NCBI RefSeq assembly: GCF_910592395.1
Contig: NC_088314.1
Location: 3,346,001 to 3,410,000 of the forward strand
DNA: 64,000 bases
Reading direction: 5' to 3'
From: Lineus longissimus
Lineage: Eukaryota > Nemertea > Pilidiophora > Heteronemertea > Lineidae
The notes beneath the pieces are model-generated. The model worked only from the letters and a program-made list of their open reading frames with translations. It did no database searches and was not told the DNA's origin. Both the position numbers and the translations under genes were made by a program. Shown in pieces: positions 54,865 through 62,793 of this stretch. Each line of letters begins with the position of its first letter. Position 1 is the stretch's first letter.

Positions 54865-56577
54865 GGGGGGGATGTGGGATCATGTGGCTATTTATTAAGA
54901 GGTTTCTAGATGAATGCATCTAAACAGTGTTTAAAACTGCTTAATGTGGGCCTATTCCTAGACTCGGCCAATTTGATGTCAGCCAGAAAGTCTGTGGCAA
55001 ACTTTAGTGGCCTTGAATCACCATTGCAGTATATCACCTTTCCTACAGTTTCTATATTGATGCTAATCTTTTTCCAGGAACTGTTGGAGAATGAATGTAC
55101 GTCACCAGCGACAAGTCACAAATTTCAACCCAAATGCAATCTGGGAAGTGGAGAGCTACACTACAGCAATGATAGTTTCACGTCAAATGAAACACATGAA
55201 CAGGAATTTGCTGGGAATGAAATATCGGCAGAGGAGTGCGATAAATTCAGAGAAGTTTTGGAAAGTCGTTGTAGCAACAAGGAGAGTGGTGGCTCGGGAT
55301 CGCCCGAGAAGACTTTGGCTAAGGTGGACTCACAGAGCAGCCTTGAGCGTGAAATCGCTGTGCTAAATAAGGAAATGGAACACATTCAATTCGAGTGCCA
55401 GGAAATAGTTGACTCTCATTTGCGGGAACAAACGAAATTAAAAACGCAGACAGACGTTATCCGTACAGAACCGCCATACCGTAGTCCACGCATGGTGCCC
55501 CGGATGGGTACGAGGTTGGAGTATTTGAAAATGTACAATCAGTCACCGCCACAAGACCCTGTGTGGGTAAAGAACGAGGTGAAGAAAGCATCTGAGAAGG
55601 AGAAGGACTCAAACTCTACTTCCAACACCAGCGCCTATAACACGGGGGAGAGCTGCCGAAGCACGCCCCTTATGACTCTCGAACTTAATCAGACTGAAGA
55701 AAATGGCAATGGACTGCAAGGCTCTATGCTATGCCTTGCTGCGAAGCCGTCGCAAAGTACGAGTGACTCTGAAAAGAGTACGCAAACAATTGGCAATGGT
55801 CACAAGCATCGATACAAGGAGAGAAAAGACAACGGACACATTCAGGGTGACAAACACAATGACAATAATGACCAACAGTCTCATATGTATGAAATCTACG
55901 ATAAATATGCTAACGTTATGTACACGAATAAAGCCAATTTAGAACACACTATGAAGGTACAACAGCAGATTTTCCATCAGCAGATGATGATGAAAAAGGC
56001 CCAGTCTGGTGCCTCGCAACAATCGCTGGCGACTTTTGGGAAAGACACAGATTCAAATATTGGGAATGAGAACCTGAATGTGACCTGTTCGCCAATGCAA
56101 GGACAGCAAGGAGCTGCAGAACAACAAATGGAGTGGGTTGTAAAGCGAAGGGCAGATGGCTCACGGTATATAACCAGGCGGCCGGTCAGGAATAAACTTT
56201 TGAAAGAACGTGCTAAGAAATTAGCAGAGGAGCGATGTGGTATGACAACGGATGACGATGCAATGAGTGAGCTGAAAACTGGTCGGTACTGGAGTAAGGA
56301 GGATCGTAAGAAACATGTGGACCGTGCACGTGAGCATAAGAAGCGCAAAGAGTTGATGTTGCGACAGAAGATGGAAACACTGAAGGAACAGCATCAGGAT
56401 CAGCCGGAGAAGAAGGAAACAAACATTGTCGAATTGAGTCATAAGAAAATGAACAAACATAAGGGGAAGAAAATGTTTGATGATTTCACAACGGTACAGG
56501 AGATGTTGGCCCATGGTAGCAAGGTACCTGATCCCAAGGGCGGATTTAATCCATTGCTGTCTGTGACAACTGTATGA
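7734..56577 (+). CDS. PDZRN3: PDZRN3/PDZRN4 (LNX3) family RING-PDZ E3 ubiquitin ligase, 3' part of gene, 7 exons
   Basis: Coding joins: 7734-7875, 21105-21203, 21950-22012, 36966-37064, 51446-51559, 54637-54765, 55078-56577, giving 714 residues and a stop. All internal junctions are phase 0; the first exon needs two codon bases from an upstream exon. In order the product shows an acidic linker, PDZ2 (GLTLC loop, [14 protein letters not shown]), a DDLHMEML block, a segment with [11 protein letters not shown], a coiled coil, [11 protein letters not shown], a basic block with [11 protein letters not shown] and [12 protein letters not shown], and C-terminal SVTTV. These blocks and their order are diagnostic of vertebrate PDZRN3/PDZRN4, membrane- and junction-associated ubiquitin ligases (PDZRN3 acts on MuSK and in Wnt signalling). 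The RING, TRAF zinc finger and PDZ1, roughly the first third of the protein, should lie upstream. An invertebrate gene is probably co-orthologous to both vertebrate paralogues, so the symbol is by similarity. Confidence 0.93.
11700..11860 (+). promoter_or_regulatory. Promoter- or enhancer-like intronic patch with PBX/MEIS site
   Basis: The 160 bp hold several CpGs (11738-11786), an exact PBX-MEIS composite motif TGATTGACAG at 11730-11739, inverted CCAAT boxes (ATTGG) near 11720 and 11815, and TATAAATG at 11846. The motifs are seen directly; a regulatory role is inference. No coding exon follows within several hundred bases, so an enhancer or a non-coding start is as likely as a promoter for an internal isoform. 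Confidence 0.25.
14826..14864 (+). repeat. 10-bp tandem repeat TGTACATACA, about 3.5 copies
   Basis: Perfect repeats of TGTACATACA run for about 39 bases. The unit contains the palindrome TGTACA, so either strand could extrude short hairpins. It is a simple-sequence repeat in intron A-B. Confidence 0.9.
17758..18095 (+). repeat. Duplicated tRNA-like SINE fragment (two diverged copies)
   Basis: Two diverged copies start at about 17776 and 17991 and share GATGGATG, ATTTCCTTGAT and a following AAGG-GAT block. In copy 1 an exact A box TGGTGTAGTGG (17820-17830) precedes a degraded B box GTTTGAGTGG (17872) at tRNA spacing. Copy 2 has a decayed A-box region and a B-box-like GGTTCCGGTC (18078-18087). 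An eight-A run separates them at about 17940, as expected if copy 1 kept a short A tail. The family is not recognised. Confidence 0.45.
21105..21203 (+). CDS. PDZRN3: PDZRN exon B: N-terminal part of PDZ2
   Basis: The exon is 33 codons, phase 0 at both ends, with acceptor TCATTACAG and a strong donor GAA|GTAAGT. It encodes [19 protein letters not shown] to DIFISE: strand A, the carboxylate-binding loop (I-G-L-T-L in place of GLGF) and strands B and C of the second PDZ domain. Spacing and residues match PDZ2 of vertebrate PDZRN3, including an acidic insert between strands B and C (AAEDEVTD). Confidence 0.95.
21204..21949 (+). other. Short intron (746 bp) inside PDZ2 carrying a long antisense reading frame
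   Basis: This intron separates PDZ2 strand C from the helix A region. Most of its length (21442-21900) is open on the minus strand for 152 codons, with a protein-like composition. Confidence 0.85.
21442..21900 (-). other. Unrecognised antisense open reading frame, possible gene fragment or pseudogene
   Basis: A 152-residue frame runs on the minus strand. I do not recognise a family. The middle is plausible as folded helical protein: [19 protein letters not shown], then [37 protein letters not shown] and [12 protein letters not shown]. On the minus strand a polypyrimidine-AG (TTGTCAATTTCAG) sits just before the [10 protein letters not shown] segment, so a spliced exon could begin inside it. 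It could be a nested gene exon, a retrocopy, a transposon fragment or chance: one frame of this length is borderline expected in 64 kb of AT-rich DNA. Confidence 0.3.
21950..22012 (+). CDS. PDZRN3: PDZRN exon C: middle of PDZ2
   Basis: The exon is 21 codons, phase 0, with acceptor CCAATATTGCAG and donor CAA|GTAAGT. It encodes [20 protein letters not shown] plus Q, the strand C end, helix A (SIAAQDGR) and strand D (GDQIL) of PDZ2. The motif [12 protein letters not shown] is nearly invariant in PDZRN proteins. At 63 bp the exon is too short to show up in an unguided reading-frame search. Confidence 0.95.
22983..23425 (+). repeat. Diverged tandem array, three copies of about 170-186 bp
   Basis: Three copies start at 22983, 23154 and 23340. 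Each opens TGACCCC followed by (A/G)AGAA-CTC-AAG-TCAAC, continues through an A-rich run with AGTCAAA or GCCAAA, and reaches a shared GCTTGGCACCAA block. The second halves share C-CAATT and GTGTCTTC. The unit lengths are 171 and 186 bp. No transposase or terminal repeats are visible. Confidence 0.75.
24020..24240 (+). repeat. Diverged direct duplication, 163-bp offset
   Basis: The 15-mer TACTTTGATGTGTCC occurs exactly at 24056-24070 and again at 24219-24233, with similar upstream sequence (TCCTCTTGCTCCAAGGC against TCCTCTGGTCATCAGAAC). The similarity fades away from the core, as in an old tandem duplication. Confidence 0.55.
27632..28047 (+). repeat. Diverged direct duplication of about 200 bp
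   Basis: Two blocks begin ATGGTGTTAACAT (27632 and 27828). They share, in order, a GATC-rich segment, the core ATGGCCAGATGGTTTGC or ATGACCAGATGGTTTCA, a CCTC-CTG segment, GTCATGGACGAT or GTCGTGGGCGAT, and GTAGACAGTCA near the end. The order of shared blocks supports duplication rather than coincidence. Confidence 0.55.
29157..29373 (+). repeat. Diverged direct repeat with TTGGCATTTGTGAATGT core
   Basis: TTGGCATTTGTGAATGT is found at about 29158 and 29308. In both places GGAGT(C/T)AACGCCCAT follows about 30 bases later. Weaker echoes of TTTGTGAATG flank the pair near 29130 and 29453. It looks like an old local duplication of about 150 bp. Confidence 0.6.
30067..30083 (+). repeat. (ATC)n microsatellite
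   Basis: About five and a half perfect ATC units lie in intron C-D. They are noted only as a simple repeat. Confidence 0.9.
30361..30560. promoter_or_regulatory. CpG-dense intronic patch, candidate conserved non-coding element
   Basis: I count about 15 CpG dinucleotides in 200 bp, several as CGCG, in an intron where CpG is otherwise sparse. A 75-codon minus-strand frame overlaps it but matches nothing I know. Regulatory function is inference; a young repeat insertion with undecayed CpGs is the main alternative. Confidence 0.25.
33540..33830 (+). repeat. Diverged tandem duplication, 184-bp offset
   Basis: CATTACTTCC appears at 33583 and 33767. In each copy it is preceded by a TTG-CTCATT...TTCCTGT block and followed by CC-ATCCTTCTTG-ATTTCC and a TTG(C/G)CCA core. 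The copies differ by roughly a quarter of positions. Pyrimidine-rich echoes continue to about 34.2 kb. Confidence 0.55.
36966..37064 (+). CDS. PDZRN3: PDZRN exon D: C-terminal part of PDZ2
   Basis: The exon is 33 codons, phase 0, with acceptor TTCTATCTTCCAG and donor CAG|GTAAGG. It encodes [18 protein letters not shown] to [12 protein letters not shown], that is strand E, helix B and strand F, ending PDZ2. The helix B first residue is Arg, not the His of class I PDZ domains; vertebrate PDZRN3 shares this, so the ligand preference is probably non-class-I. Confidence 0.95.
37065..51445 (+). other. Intron of 14.4 kb between PDZRN exons D and E
   Basis: No exon is recognised. Points of note are an A-rich segment at about 38.4-39.0 kb, a small CpG-dense patch at 43320-43410, and a C-rich iterated stretch at 47.2-48.0 kb. 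Minus-strand frames at 45759-46115 and 46231-46611 are long but low in coding character. Confidence 0.7.
47190..47960 (+). repeat. C-rich, strand-asymmetric iterated segment
   Basis: CCCTTT or GACCC blocks recur irregularly: CCCCTTTGGTCATGAC near 47484, CCCCTTTGATCTTTTT near 47610, CCCTTTGATGTATTGTGACCC near 47780 and ACCCTTTGATCTTTTTGCCC near 47904. The + strand is poor in G throughout. It looks like a heavily diverged tandem array, without a fixed unit length that I can define by eye. Confidence 0.4.
51446..51559 (+). CDS. PDZRN3: PDZRN exon E: conserved block after PDZ2
   Basis: The exon is 38 codons, phase 0, with acceptor TTTGTATATTTCAG and a strong donor CAA|GTGAGT. It encodes [20 protein letters not shown] and then [18 protein letters not shown]. 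The [12 protein letters not shown] stretch corresponds to a near-identical block directly after PDZ2 in vertebrate PDZRN3. The first codon is ATG by coincidence; it is internal, not a start. Confidence 0.94.
51560..54636 (+). other. Intron of 3.1 kb between PDZRN exons E and F
   Basis: No exon or repeat is recognised. Two overlapping minus-strand frames (52555-52956 and 52872-53285, over 130 codons each) have low-complexity, Cys- and Ser-rich compositions and no motif; I regard them as chance openings. Confidence 0.75.
54637..54765 (+). CDS. PDZRN3: PDZRN exon F: Ser/Thr/Asp-rich conserved segment
   Basis: The exon is 43 codons, phase 0, with acceptor TTGTGTCTTTGCAG and donor CAG|GTCAGT. It encodes [20 protein letters not shown] and then [19 protein letters not shown] to SSEQ. 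The GGTTDTAT and [11 protein letters not shown] blocks are almost identical to vertebrate PDZRN3. The density of Ser, Thr and acidic residues suggests a phosphorylated disordered region; DSGVGRT resembles but does not match the beta-TrCP phosphodegron. Confidence 0.95.
54766..55077 (+). other. 312-bp intron between PDZRN exons F and G, with (GAT)n
   Basis: The smallest intron of the gene holds a GAT microsatellite. Part of it (54910-55077) is open in the frame of exon G, so intron retention there would not be stopped until further upstream. The acceptor at 55071-55077 (TTTCCAG after a T-rich tract) is clear. Confidence 0.85.
54827..54864 (+). repeat. (GAT)n microsatellite, about 12 units
   Basis: About twelve uninterrupted GAT triplets are followed by a run of seven G. 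It lies 60 bp past the exon F donor and is probably length-variable between individuals. Confidence 0.95.
55078..56577 (+). CDS. PDZRN3: PDZRN terminal exon G: coiled coil, basic homology region, PDZ ligand
   Basis: The exon holds 499 codons plus TGA. By exon residue: 20-34 [15 protein letters not shown]; 50-65 [16 protein letters not shown]; 88-113 a likely coiled coil ([20 protein letters not shown]); 186-198 [14 protein letters not shown]; 290-310 a Gln/Met-rich run; 351-437 a highly charged block with [31 protein letters not shown] and [12 protein letters not shown]; 453-470 [13 protein letters not shown]; 494-499 LSVTTV, a class I PDZ ligand. All correspond in order to vertebrate PDZRN3/PDZRN4. 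The middle (about 200-350) is divergent, Gln/Asn-rich and probably disordered. Two TQT motifs resembling dynein light chain sites occur at exon residues 123-125 and 235-237. The start at 55078 rests on the acceptor and on phase-0 joining to exon F, not on the upstream ATG at 54910. Confidence 0.96.
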   Translation, partial: ELLENECTSPATSHKFQPKCNLGSGELHYSNDSFTSNETHEQEFAGNEISAEECDKFREVLESRCSNKESGGSGSPEKTLAKVDSQSSLEREIAVLNKEMEHIQFECQEIVDSHLREQTKLKTQTDVIRTEPPYRSPRMVPRMGTRLEYLKMYNQSPPQDPVWVKNEVKKASEKEKDSNSTSNTSAYNTGESCRSTPLMTLELNQTEENGNGLQGSMLCLAAKPSQSTSDSEKSTQTIGNGHKHRYKERKDNGHIQGDKHNDNNDQQSHMYEIYDKYANVMYTNKANLEHTMKVQQQIFHQQMMMKKAQSGASQQSLATFGKDTDSNIGNENLNVTCSPMQGQQGAAEQQMEWVVKRRADGSRYITRRPVRNKLLKERAKKLAEERCGMTTDDDAMSELKTGRYWSKEDRKKHVDRAREHKKRKELMLRQKMETLKEQHQDQPEKKETNIVELSHKKMNKHKGKKMFDDFTTVQEMLAHGSKVPDPKGGFNPLLSVTTV

Positions 56578-57325
56578 CAGGACAAACGTACAGTTAAGCC
56601 ATGACTTTCCTGATCTCAATCACACGATCACCGCAATCACATGATCAGTCACATGATCAGGCAACAGCCAGAAGTTTTGTTCTCTAACTTGTTGTTGGTT
56701 TCATATGCTAATTATGAGAATCTTGTATTTGAAAATCTACAGACTATCAGCAAACTGTGTAAAAAGTCATCATAGACCGCTAGGAGGACTGAACATATAG
56801 TGCTGCACTAGAGATTATAATGTGTCTGTGTAAATTGGCTACCATGCATGCAGAGAGCTCATCGCCGGATGGTTCCTGAATACGGTAATGCTAGTGAGAA
56901 ATATTTAGGCAGATGACGGTCTTTCTTCATTGACGTAGCCAGTCAAGATCCTTGGAATGCTAAGATGTGATCAGTCCTTCACCTGGGAGAAAAGACTCGT
57001 TTAACCGGTGACGTTGGTTTATTCCATAGGAACTGGGATGAAAAACTGTCCCATTTCAAATTATTGTGTGCCAAGAATAATCAGTGCAAAATGGCTTAAA
57101 TATTAATAACTAGTTTGAAAATCAGTGTTCAAGACATTGTTTCTTATTGTATAAAAACATTTTACCGCCATTCGAGACAAGAGCCCTCTGTCAGTCATAT
57201 GAGGAACTATAGTGTACATGACAATTAAGTGATCTTTTTTTATGATGTTGGTTCCTCCGCACCTGTCTGTTGAAAAATCATTTCAAACATTTTGAAAAGA
57301 AATAAACAAGCAGGTAGTTATTGGC
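56578..57325 (+). other. PDZRN3: PDZRN 3' untranslated region (minimum extent)
   Basis: After the TGA the sequence is AT-rich with stops in all frames. The first AATAAA (57301-57306) is followed by a T/G-rich stretch, which would place cleavage near 57320. A longer UTR reaching the next AATAAA at 60659 is possible. RNA data would be needed to fix the end. Confidence 0.6.
57301..57306 (+). terminator. Candidate polyadenylation signal AATAAA (proximal)
   Basis: The canonical hexamer lies 724 bases past the PDZRN stop codon, with a downstream TTGGCTTGTTCAGTTTTC element of the expected kind. It is the first canonical signal after the stop. Confidence 0.5.
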
Positions 57326-60300
57326 TTGTTCAGTTTTCGCAACGACAGGGAAGGGAGGAAACAGACTGGCATAAGTGTTTAAAACCTGAATAAGTTTCAT
57401 TATTGGGCAGTTCTGTGTGAAAAACTACAATTGTGAACTCAGGTGGTCCAACACACTGCAGATGAATTTCATTATTGTGCAAGTGGGCTTATGATATCGT
57501 TGGCTTATAGTTGTTGACGTAAAATAATGCTTCAAGCACGGCACAAACAAGGAATTTAAATTGCTGATACACTTTTAAAATTGAATACCATTATCATTCA
57601 GATTTTACCTTATGAAATTTTTGGAGAAGCGGATAACTAAACCTATTTGATGAATTGTGTGCTCAGGGTGCACGATGTCACACAAAGCTTATAGAAGGAG
57701 ATGTCTCAGCTACAGAATACTGGGAGTTGATTAGGTTCTGAATGATAATTTGATGCTATTCAATATTAAGTGTATAGGGGTTTTTGACATCGAGTACTTT
57801 CAAACAACCAAGGCAGGCTGTCGTCACTGTAGCCCAGTGTAGGGTGTCACCCTGAGAATACCTATACTTCAGTGTACAATTCTGTTTGCTAAATTTGATC
57901 TAGTGAGGCATGGGCTTTCCTAGGTTAATAATGATGGTGTCATCGATTGCTTGGTTGGTTGATTATGCAGTTGCTTCCATATTTTGATACTTTTTATAAG
58001 CATTTTATAAGATCATGATAATGTTTGTAGAGTGAAAGGTTTTCTTGAATTTTTTCGATTTGCGAGGAGCGTACAACAGTTACTTTGGTCAATTTGTAAA
58101 CATTAGGCTACACAATGTTATATAACATAAGTAATTGCATTGGAACAGTGTATCCAATAATTTGAATGGGTTAACCCCTCATGGAACAAGGTTGTTGTAA
58201 CATTTGTGGAGTTGTTTAAATTTACCAACAATGGCAGATTTTGAGTTGTCTTCTACATTTGGGAGAGTGCCCCAAAGGTGTTATCAATGTTCCCTTTACC
58301 TAATCAAGTAATTAATTCTCCTTTAAAGTCATAAAAGAAGTATCAATTACTTGATTCAGTCCTTAAAGGTTAAGTAATAACCGCTGACATCCTTAAGGTC
58401 TTGTCAAAATTTTAGTTGTTATATCTTTAGAGAGAAAACAAGATGGATGTAAGTTCAATGGGTTTGACTTAGATAGCCTCCTTTGCGTGTTTCATTGTGA
58501 GCTTGGCTTTATTGCGATTTGACTCACATTGTCCTGGCTGTACATGATAAAAAAAGCACATATCTGCATGAAAAATGCAAATATTCAAAAGTCAAAAAGA
58601 AAAGGATGGGCACAAGAGCTTGGAATTGACGAACAAAGTTGGCAAAGTTTGTATGTGTCTCAAGGGAATGTACAAATGCACCTCGTAATGAATCACAAAG
58701 TGAATATATTGTTGCAAAGTCTGCACAGAGAGTTCTTAATCTGTGTTAAATTTAAACACTGGTGTTGTTTTTTGGTTCATGTATATATGATCATGTCCTC
58801 TTTGTAAATTGCTGTATAATGTGCATCGAAGACCATTGGTATAGGCCTACTGAGCAGTGATCAATCAGGGTTTGGGTGGTAAAGGGGATAGAAGGACTAC
58901 GGATTGTACAAAGAGAATAGAACCTTTTATGTGCCATTTATGGTTATATACTACACCCTAGGGTGTAACAGGAGTGAACTAAAAGTCTATTTCAACTGGA
59001 ATTTGTGGAATTTACATGAAAGGTTTATCAAAACTTTGCCAAAAATGTGCTAACTTTGCCAAGCCACGAAAAATAAGGGATATGATAATCTGTTTGTCAC
59101 AACTGAAATTCTCTTTTGATAACTCGTATCATCTATCTTTTTCGCAGATATTTTGACAGTGGCAAAGTTGTAATTTTTACAGTATGTGTATATTTCATTA
59201 CAACTCTGTTCTTGTAAAGAGAATCCAGACAAATTCGGAGTGAAATTGATTATGAAGGTTGTATATTTTCCTGTTTCTGTATAGGATAGGCTAGAGAGAT
59301 GAAGTGTTTGAAAGCACACAGGTAATTTTTAAAGGTTGGAGCAAGGGTGTTCAAAACCCTAGAATACCACTGAGGGCAATGTTGTAAATTTTGTTAAGTG
59401 GAAGATTGTGGCTAAACCTTTGATGACTGATAATAATTATGTCTAGAAAGTAATTAAACAATATTTGAAGTCGAAATTAGTGCGCGCTTACTATGGCCGT
59501 ATGGGTGATTTTCACCAAGCAATTTTTAAAAGCAATGTTTAGAACGTGTTAACTGACCTTTCTATTAATGATCATCATTTTCCCAGTCATTTTGTGGTTT
59601 AAAAGATGGACAAAAGAGGGTGAACATTAAAAATGTTACTTTTCATGTCATGTCAATTTGGCTTGAATCTGATATACAATTGAGTGCGGTGCAATCAAGT
59701 GATTTTTGACGCTGCAACTTGCAGTTGTAATTGTTGCTATTGTTGCGAATGAGCAATGTTGGTTGCCGGCGATAATTTGTAAATCTGCAAATCACTTGTC
59801 CGCAGGGCATTTAAGTGACAGAGATTGCATGCACTTACTACACAGATGAAGCCATTTTGGAGTGATATGGTATTTAGAATCTTGAGTTTAAAAGTTTTGG
59901 CATTGTTGGGGATTCAAGGAGCTGTCTATTCTCAGACTGAGCTCAATGTTTTTATTATTTGGATGCCAACAATGTCTAAATGTTGTTAGCGAGTGCTGGG
60001 ATCAACAAAATTATAAACTTTGATCGATTTTATGGACTGGGAGCAGAGCAGCAGTATTCAAAGCTTTATGGTGTCTTTTATGAGCAATATCAGTATAAAA
60101 CCTCCAGAAGGACTGACGCTGCCATATGCTGGCTCCTGACAAATGTTACAGTGGCTCCTGGTCCATAAGGGTCAAAGGTATCATCTGTACAGGGTGTACC
60201 AAAAATCAAAAACGTAGCTTTGCCTTCTACCAAATCTTGAGGGAAGTATCTCACAGTAAAACTTCTATAACAACTATCAGCAGCAGTTCTTAACCTTATG

Positions 60301-60658
60301 CTTGACTTCTTGATAAGGTTTCATGTTGTTGTCGGAATTTTGATATGCCCTGCTGTATGACCAGTGTTGGCAAGTATTCTCGCTTTTGGTGATCCAGTCA
60401 TGTAAAAATAACCTGTGTAAAATTTGTAAATGTATATGTTTACAAGTATTTTTGTGCACTATTTATGCTGTAGTCTATGATGACAATCACCAACAAGATC
60501 TTGGACTAACAGACCTCAGATTTTTTATAAACCAGAGTATGTGTTTATGACAATTATTCAATTCAAGATACAGTACATATTGTGCACTGTGATGAAATAC
60601 TTAATGATTTTCTGATTGATTCCAATTTTGCAGGGTCAAGTCTATTCTGCATGATCTC

Positions 60659-60664
60659 AATAAA
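60659..60664 (+). terminator. Candidate distal polyadenylation signal AATAAA
   Basis: A canonical hexamer lies 4.1 kb past the stop. It would end a long 3' UTR if the proximal site is skipped, as is common for neuronal transcripts. Weak evidence on its own. Confidence 0.2.
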
Positions 60665-62085
60665 ATCTCTTCAGCAAATTCAGGTTAGTTTCAGGTGTGG
60701 ATGATTATCTTAAATCCAAAGATGACTGGTAAAAGATCATCTTCAATAGTAATTGTTCTGTTAGAATGGATATGCCATTGAAACTTAATTGTCCGTAGAA
60801 TAAAAGCAGAAAATGTTCTTTTGTGCTGGTAGAGACATCTTTTGTGTAGAATTGGAATCAATCAGCTGATATGTCGTTTAATTTTGAAATTTAGAAGTTC
60901 TAACTTATTCTGTATAGCTTGTCAATGTCATGTATGTGATCTTACGTATATACAGGGACTGTGTCAAAATGACGCATCTTTTCAGTTTACAGTACATAGT
61001 TGGTAAAAAAATGTGTCATGCCTGACACTGCTTATCAGTAGTAGATAAAAAGTGTATGGTATTTAAATAGTTACATGAGTAAACGTATAAGTCACATGAC
61101 TAGTCTTCTGCATTGCATTGTGGGAAATATTGAATGATGTACAGTTTGAGAATAATTGTGTAAAGTTTATAAAGATAGAGATATTGAAAATATTGCTTGT
61201 GGTGTTTTCCCTCAAAAAAAGCAGGGTATTGTAAAATGTCAGTAAGGGTTTACCACATCACCTCTTCAATATTCCTGAAATGAACTCTACAATTGCCCTT
61301 CCCTGCAACAGAGGGTGAGGCTTAATTAAGGGAAATGACACATTTGCTGTTGTTTATTTGATATCTGTTCTTTCATTGGGGGTGGAGGGTGGGGGGAGGT
61401 CATGGAAAAATTTCAGGATATGTCCTAGGCAACATCTCTTGGGACACTGATCTACTTTAACCATAATTGAAATGAGATCAAATTTTGTGTCTATATACCT
61501 TGTTTGGTATAGTTTTTGGTTTACCTTGAAAGGTATGATTGAATTTTCATGACTAAAATGCCAAGGTGAATGACAGAAAGTTTATGATAACTCATCCTTG
61601 GTATATGTTTCGCGGTGTCATTTGAATTTGTATTTGTGGATAAAAGAGGCCTGCCATGGGTTCCGCCTTCAATCTGGCTGTCGTACTTTATCTCTATAAA
61701 TTGGTTGTTGGTCATATATTTCCACATCATATTTTGCCGAGAGGATCTGGATGGCTTGAACCTCTTGACAGCATATCACATTAGATATTTTCTTTTCTGT
61801 AAACACAGTTGATCGTTTCACAAGTTCAGACCACACGGTCAGCCATGATTGTGTAGGAATAATTTGATGCCATTCTTCGGGCATGATGTTGCTAGTATAC
61901 TGACCTGCTTTCTTCATGGTATGATTGTCATAATTGGGAGGGATCTCCTTAATAAATTATTGTTTTATATACATGATTTATTGTTTGTTTAGTGAGTTAT
62001 TGTTCCTATACAACCTGCCCATATTCAATCCCAAAGCCTTCATCTGGAAACAACCTAGCAGAGTGATCGAGTGCTGCTCAGAGTG

Positions 62086-62247
62086 ATGAAGGCCAGACAA
62101 ATCAAAAAGGTTGTCTTCATTGATGATGACCTTTTCAATATTTCGGAGGACTGGGACGATCTATTGAGAGAATGTCAGTTGGACTTAAAGTGTCTTGGCC
62201 CCCCATTCATATATTCAACACAGGTGCTGCATTTCTGGTGGCTGTGA
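62086..62247 (+). other. Unrecognised 53-codon coding-like frame
   Basis: From ATG at 62086 the frame reads MKARQIKKVVFIDDDLFNIS, then EDWDDLLRECQLDLKCLGPP and FIYSTQVLHFWWL before TGA. It is open upstream only to a TAG at 62056. The hydrophobic-acidic pattern looks like real protein, but I recognise no family and see no strong donor; CAG|GTGCTG after STQ is weak. It may be a small peptide, a transposon fragment, an exon of an unlinked transcript or chance. Confidence 0.2.
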
Positions 62248-62672
62248 AAATGTACCAAGCAACTTCCTGTTCCTTCAGCATCAGGCTTAGTTTACTTGTC
62301 ATAATCTGACCTTGTTGTAATGAGACAACAAATCTTCATCATTGCTGTGTTGCAATTTTCATGGAGATCCAGTGGTGTTTGATTATAATTTCCTGTCCCA
62401 AATGGGTGGGTCATTTGAGGACAAAGTCACAACCAATTACTTTGATAAGTTCACTTTAAAGGAGCATTCATTCATTATACTTTGACAAAGGACCAGCTGA
62501 TCAAGTCTTGTCTCCCTCAGTGGTGGAGGGACCGAATCTTGACTCGCAGTCGTTTGACTTGAGGAAAGGAAGAAGTCTACGATTTAAACTAGATCATATC
62601 TGATCTTGTTGCGTGTGCCAAACTGCCAGTTGTGGCCCATTGTCACCACTTGTAGCAGAAACTGAAGGGCAA

Positions 62673-62680
62673 TGACGTCA
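62673..62680. promoter_or_regulatory. Perfect CRE (TGACGTCA) upstream of CLN3
   Basis: The palindromic CREB/ATF site TGACGTCA lies 130 bp before the CLN3 ATG. Its position within a likely proximal promoter makes it a plausible site; binding is inference. Confidence 0.5.
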
Positions 62681-62727
62681 GCGGATGTGACCTCAGCGAA
62701 AAAACTGACAAAGAGGAAATTTGATAC

Positions 62728-62739
62728 CGATGGCGCTCC
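62728..62739 (+). promoter_or_regulatory. YY1-like ATGGCG motif in CLN3 leader or promoter
   Basis: CCGATGGCGCTC matches the ATGGCG core of the YY1 motif that often sits at or just inside transcription starts of TATA-less genes. It lies 71-82 bases before the CLN3 ATG, so the start of transcription may be close by. The motif is short and weak. Confidence 0.25.
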
Positions 62740-62793
62740 ATAGGCCAACAATTGTGATTTTATTCGCATATGGGGTTCCGTACAAAGTTCCAG

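Noticed and set aside
54910-55077. ATG at 54910 as the start of a separate intronless 555-residue gene
   Set aside because: The first 56 codons are intronic in character; homology begins exactly at the acceptor at 55078 and joins in phase to exon F.
55949-56619. Long minus-strand frames opposite exon G
   Set aside because: They are antisense shadows of the conserved PDZRN tail.
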